A stretch of 64,000 bases of DNA from Cannabis sativa (Eukaryota > Streptophyta > Magnoliopsida > Rosales > Cannabaceae), in contig NC_083601.1 in assembly GCF_029168945.1 (NCBI RefSeq), forward strand, positions 37,747,660-37,811,659, read 5' to 3'. This document shows, piece by piece, positions 62,301 to 64,000 of this stretch. The notes beneath the pieces were generated by a model that was not told the origin of the DNA, did not search any database, and was given only the letters and a program-made list of their open reading frames with translations. The stretch's first letter is position 1; each line of letters begins with the position of its first letter. The position numbers were made by a program, and so were the translations under genes.

Positions 62301-62896
62301 GTAATTAATTAAAATAATATGATAAATCATGTTCTTATTGTGAAGCAGATCTGCAGGAAGCAAGAGCTTCGTTTCAAAAGATTATAACTTTTTATGAAAT
62401 AAAAAGTGCTGTTAGTTTGTAAAGTTGTTTTTGATGAACACATCAGATTTATCACCAAAAAAAAAAGAACGAACTAGAAAATATTTCTTATATATGATGA
62501 TCAACAGATATATTTATGATAAACTGTTGTAAATTTATCACTAATAATGAAAATGGTATATTAATTTATAACAAGTAGACTCAAAAGAGGAAGAAAGAGA
62601 GTTTGAAGTATAGGTCAAAAAAATCTCAGCAGATCTGGCTAGGGCTTGGGGTATATATTATAGAAAAATAAAAATGAAAAATGAAATGTTTGTGAGTAGT
62701 ATATATGTATTTACCCAGCGCTTCCAAACTCATAGAGCTTGCCTCGACTAGAGAAGACGATAAGGGCAACTTCAGCATCACAAAGGACAGAGAGCTCATA
62801 AGCTTTCTTGAGCAAACCATTTCTTCTCTTTGAGAAAGTAACTTGCCTGTTGATCTTGTTTTCTATTCTCTTCAACTCTACTCTCCCTCTTCCCAT
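53334..62896 (-). CDS. AGL6: MADS-box transcription factor AGL6
   Basis: Eight exons on the minus strand: 62896-62715, 59773-59695, 58672-58611, 58349-58250, 54076-54035, 53861-53820, 53700-53543 and 53430-53334. All junctions are in phase, giving 253 aa (Arabidopsis AGL6 is 252). It is a MIKC MADS factor of the AGL6 clade, sister to SEPALLATA, acting in floral organ and meristem identity through multimeric complexes. The MADS domain is 1-60 ([20 protein letters not shown]...), then the I region ([15 protein letters not shown]), the K domain (about 88-169, [20 protein letters not shown]) and a C-terminus ending with the clade motif [11 protein letters not shown]. Residue 142 is Met in [14 protein letters not shown], where Thr is common. 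Intron 1 (2.9 kb) is the usual long regulatory intron. Intron 4 (4,173 bp) contains a complete LTR retrotransposon; without it the intron would be about 176 bp. Same strand as the fructokinase, convergent with SOC1. Confidence 0.94.
54223..54951 (-). repeat. LTR (3' LTR in element orientation)
   Basis: 729 bp. By eye it differs from its partner by four substitutions and one 4-bp indel in a TA run. Confidence 0.88.
54655..54663 (-). promoter_or_regulatory. LTR TATA box
   Basis: TATATAAAG on the minus strand inside the LTR. The same motif lies in the partner LTR near 57917-57925. It sets the element's likely transcription direction. Confidence 0.6.
57482..58214 (-). repeat. LTR (5' LTR in element orientation)
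   Basis: 733 bp partner of 54223-54951, followed on the plus strand by the target duplication ATATC. Confidence 0.88.
59774..62714 (-). other. AGL6 intron 1 (2.9 kb)
   Basis: AT-rich, with TA-dinucleotide runs. No transposon boundary was recognised. An open frame on the plus strand (60951-61316) is not supported as a gene. In MIKC genes this intron commonly holds regulatory sites; none can be named here with confidence. Confidence 0.5.
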
Positions 62897-64000
62897 TTCT
62901 TATCTTTATATTAATTATTTTCTGATCATCACATCAAAACACACATGCATCATATTATTAATATAATTATTATTATTATTATAACCAATTTAAGATAATT
63001 TCAGTAATAGATAAAATATCATTCCTTTTTTATATCAAAGAAGAAAAATTTATCTTTCTTTTCTTACCTTTCCTTTCTCTTTTTTATTTTTCTGTTTAAT
63101 TGGGAAATTGGTGGTTCTGGGTTGGCACAAAAATGGAGTTGTACTTTGAACAAATGGCTAGCTATATAACTCTATATAGTTTGATGAGTGATAGAGAACT
63201 GTGAGTTAGAGAGGTGGAGTTTATATAGAAAATGATGATATATATCTTTCTTTTATATATATTTGATGGGGCAAGTATATAAAGAGAGAGAAAGAGAAAA
63301 AAAGAGAGAGAGAAAGTGTGAACAATGGAATATATGATATCCTCTTATTACAACAAAATGGAAAAACCCAACAAACTCTTCTTTGTTCCTCCTTTCTTTA
63401 TTTTCCAGTTTTATTTTAGTAAATATATAATTAATTATAAATTCATTACCCAATTAAAAGAAAAAAAAAAGCTAGCTAGGTAGCTCTTTTTAATTTTTTT
63501 CGTGGTTTTTCTGTTTGCAGAGTAAGAAAATAGCAGACTTGCCTTCAGAGTTAAGGGTATAAAAAGATTCACTGTACATATAATATTATCTCATTACACT
63601 ACTCGCTTATGTGAAAGTGTGAGTGTCACGCTCTCTCTTTCTACGATATCCATCGCTATCGCCATTGAGTACTACTAATTAAGTCGAATACTCATGCTAC
63701 CACTGGTAGGTCTGCAATTTTCTATTTTTGTCATGTAATTGATTAGATTTCATGTTCATCACAAATTAATTAGCTTAGCTAAATCTTTAATTACTCTAAT
63801 TTATAGTACACCTAATTAATTATCCCCCCTCCTCTTTCTCTATCTTTTAATTTAATAATTGAAAATATTACTTTAATTCTTTTTTTTTTCTGTTTTAATT
63901 TTTTGCTAAGAGCTACATACCATTTTCAAAACCATAAAATATTATTTATATCTCTGTTTAATTTAAGAAATGAAAAGTTTGAATGAGTTTGTTGGTCGTA
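62897..64000 (-). promoter_or_regulatory. AGL6 upstream region
   Basis: On the coding strand, a CT-rich tract (complement of GAGAGAGAAAGAGAAAAAAAG at about 63281-63317) lies roughly 400 bases before the ATG, a GAGA/CT-type motif common near plant homeotic gene promoters. A TATA-like motif on the minus strand near 63217-63226 (complement of TTTATATAGA) is plausible. No further gene appears before the window ends. Confidence 0.45.

Overview
The window is nuclear DNA of a flowering plant, almost certainly a eudicot. It holds intron-rich GT-AG genes in very AT-rich DNA, with dense plant-type transposons (CACTA, MULE and PIF-type MITEs, LTR elements, L1-type LINE debris, a tRNA-derived SINE). I cannot fix the species from the sequence alone.

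Five protein-coding genes can be spliced into complete reading frames with every junction in phase. In order they are: (1) 144-2884 (+), a two-CRM-domain CAF-like group II intron splicing factor of the mitochondrial mCSF type, 411 aa; (2) 7984-14849 (+), the EF-hand lysophospholipid acyltransferase LPEAT2, 14 exons, 564 aa; (3) 35048-45469 (+), the MADS-box flowering integrator SOC1, 7 coding exons, 233 aa, with a 7.3-kb first intron; (4) 46679-48671 (-), a pfkB-family fructokinase, 7 exons, 371 aa; (5) 53334-62896 (-), the MADS-box gene AGL6, 8 exons, 253 aa.

Between genes 1 and 2 lie a 1.16-kb MULE with a perfect 9-bp target duplication and a MITE-like element filled with palindromic GC-rich repeats. 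Between genes 2 and 3 is about 20 kb without an intact gene. It contains tandem repeats, MITEs, a SINE split by a solo LTR, a duplicated segment flanking a CACTA 3' end with a Ulp1-like protease remnant, and several RNase H/LINE remnants. Between genes 4 and 5 are two MITEs, an LTR-like fragment and a decayed LINE.

The most notable feature is the convergent SOC1/AGL6 pair, separated only by the fructokinase and transposon debris. This matches the AGL6-SOC1 neighbourhood reported as ancient in angiosperms. AGL6 carries a young, non-coding LTR retrotransposon in intron 4 (ATATC target duplication, LTRs about 99.4% identical), and SOC1 has a nested CACTA MITE pair in intron 1. I found no RNA gene, CRISPR array or clearly unknown multi-gene system; the novelty here is structural and evolutionary.
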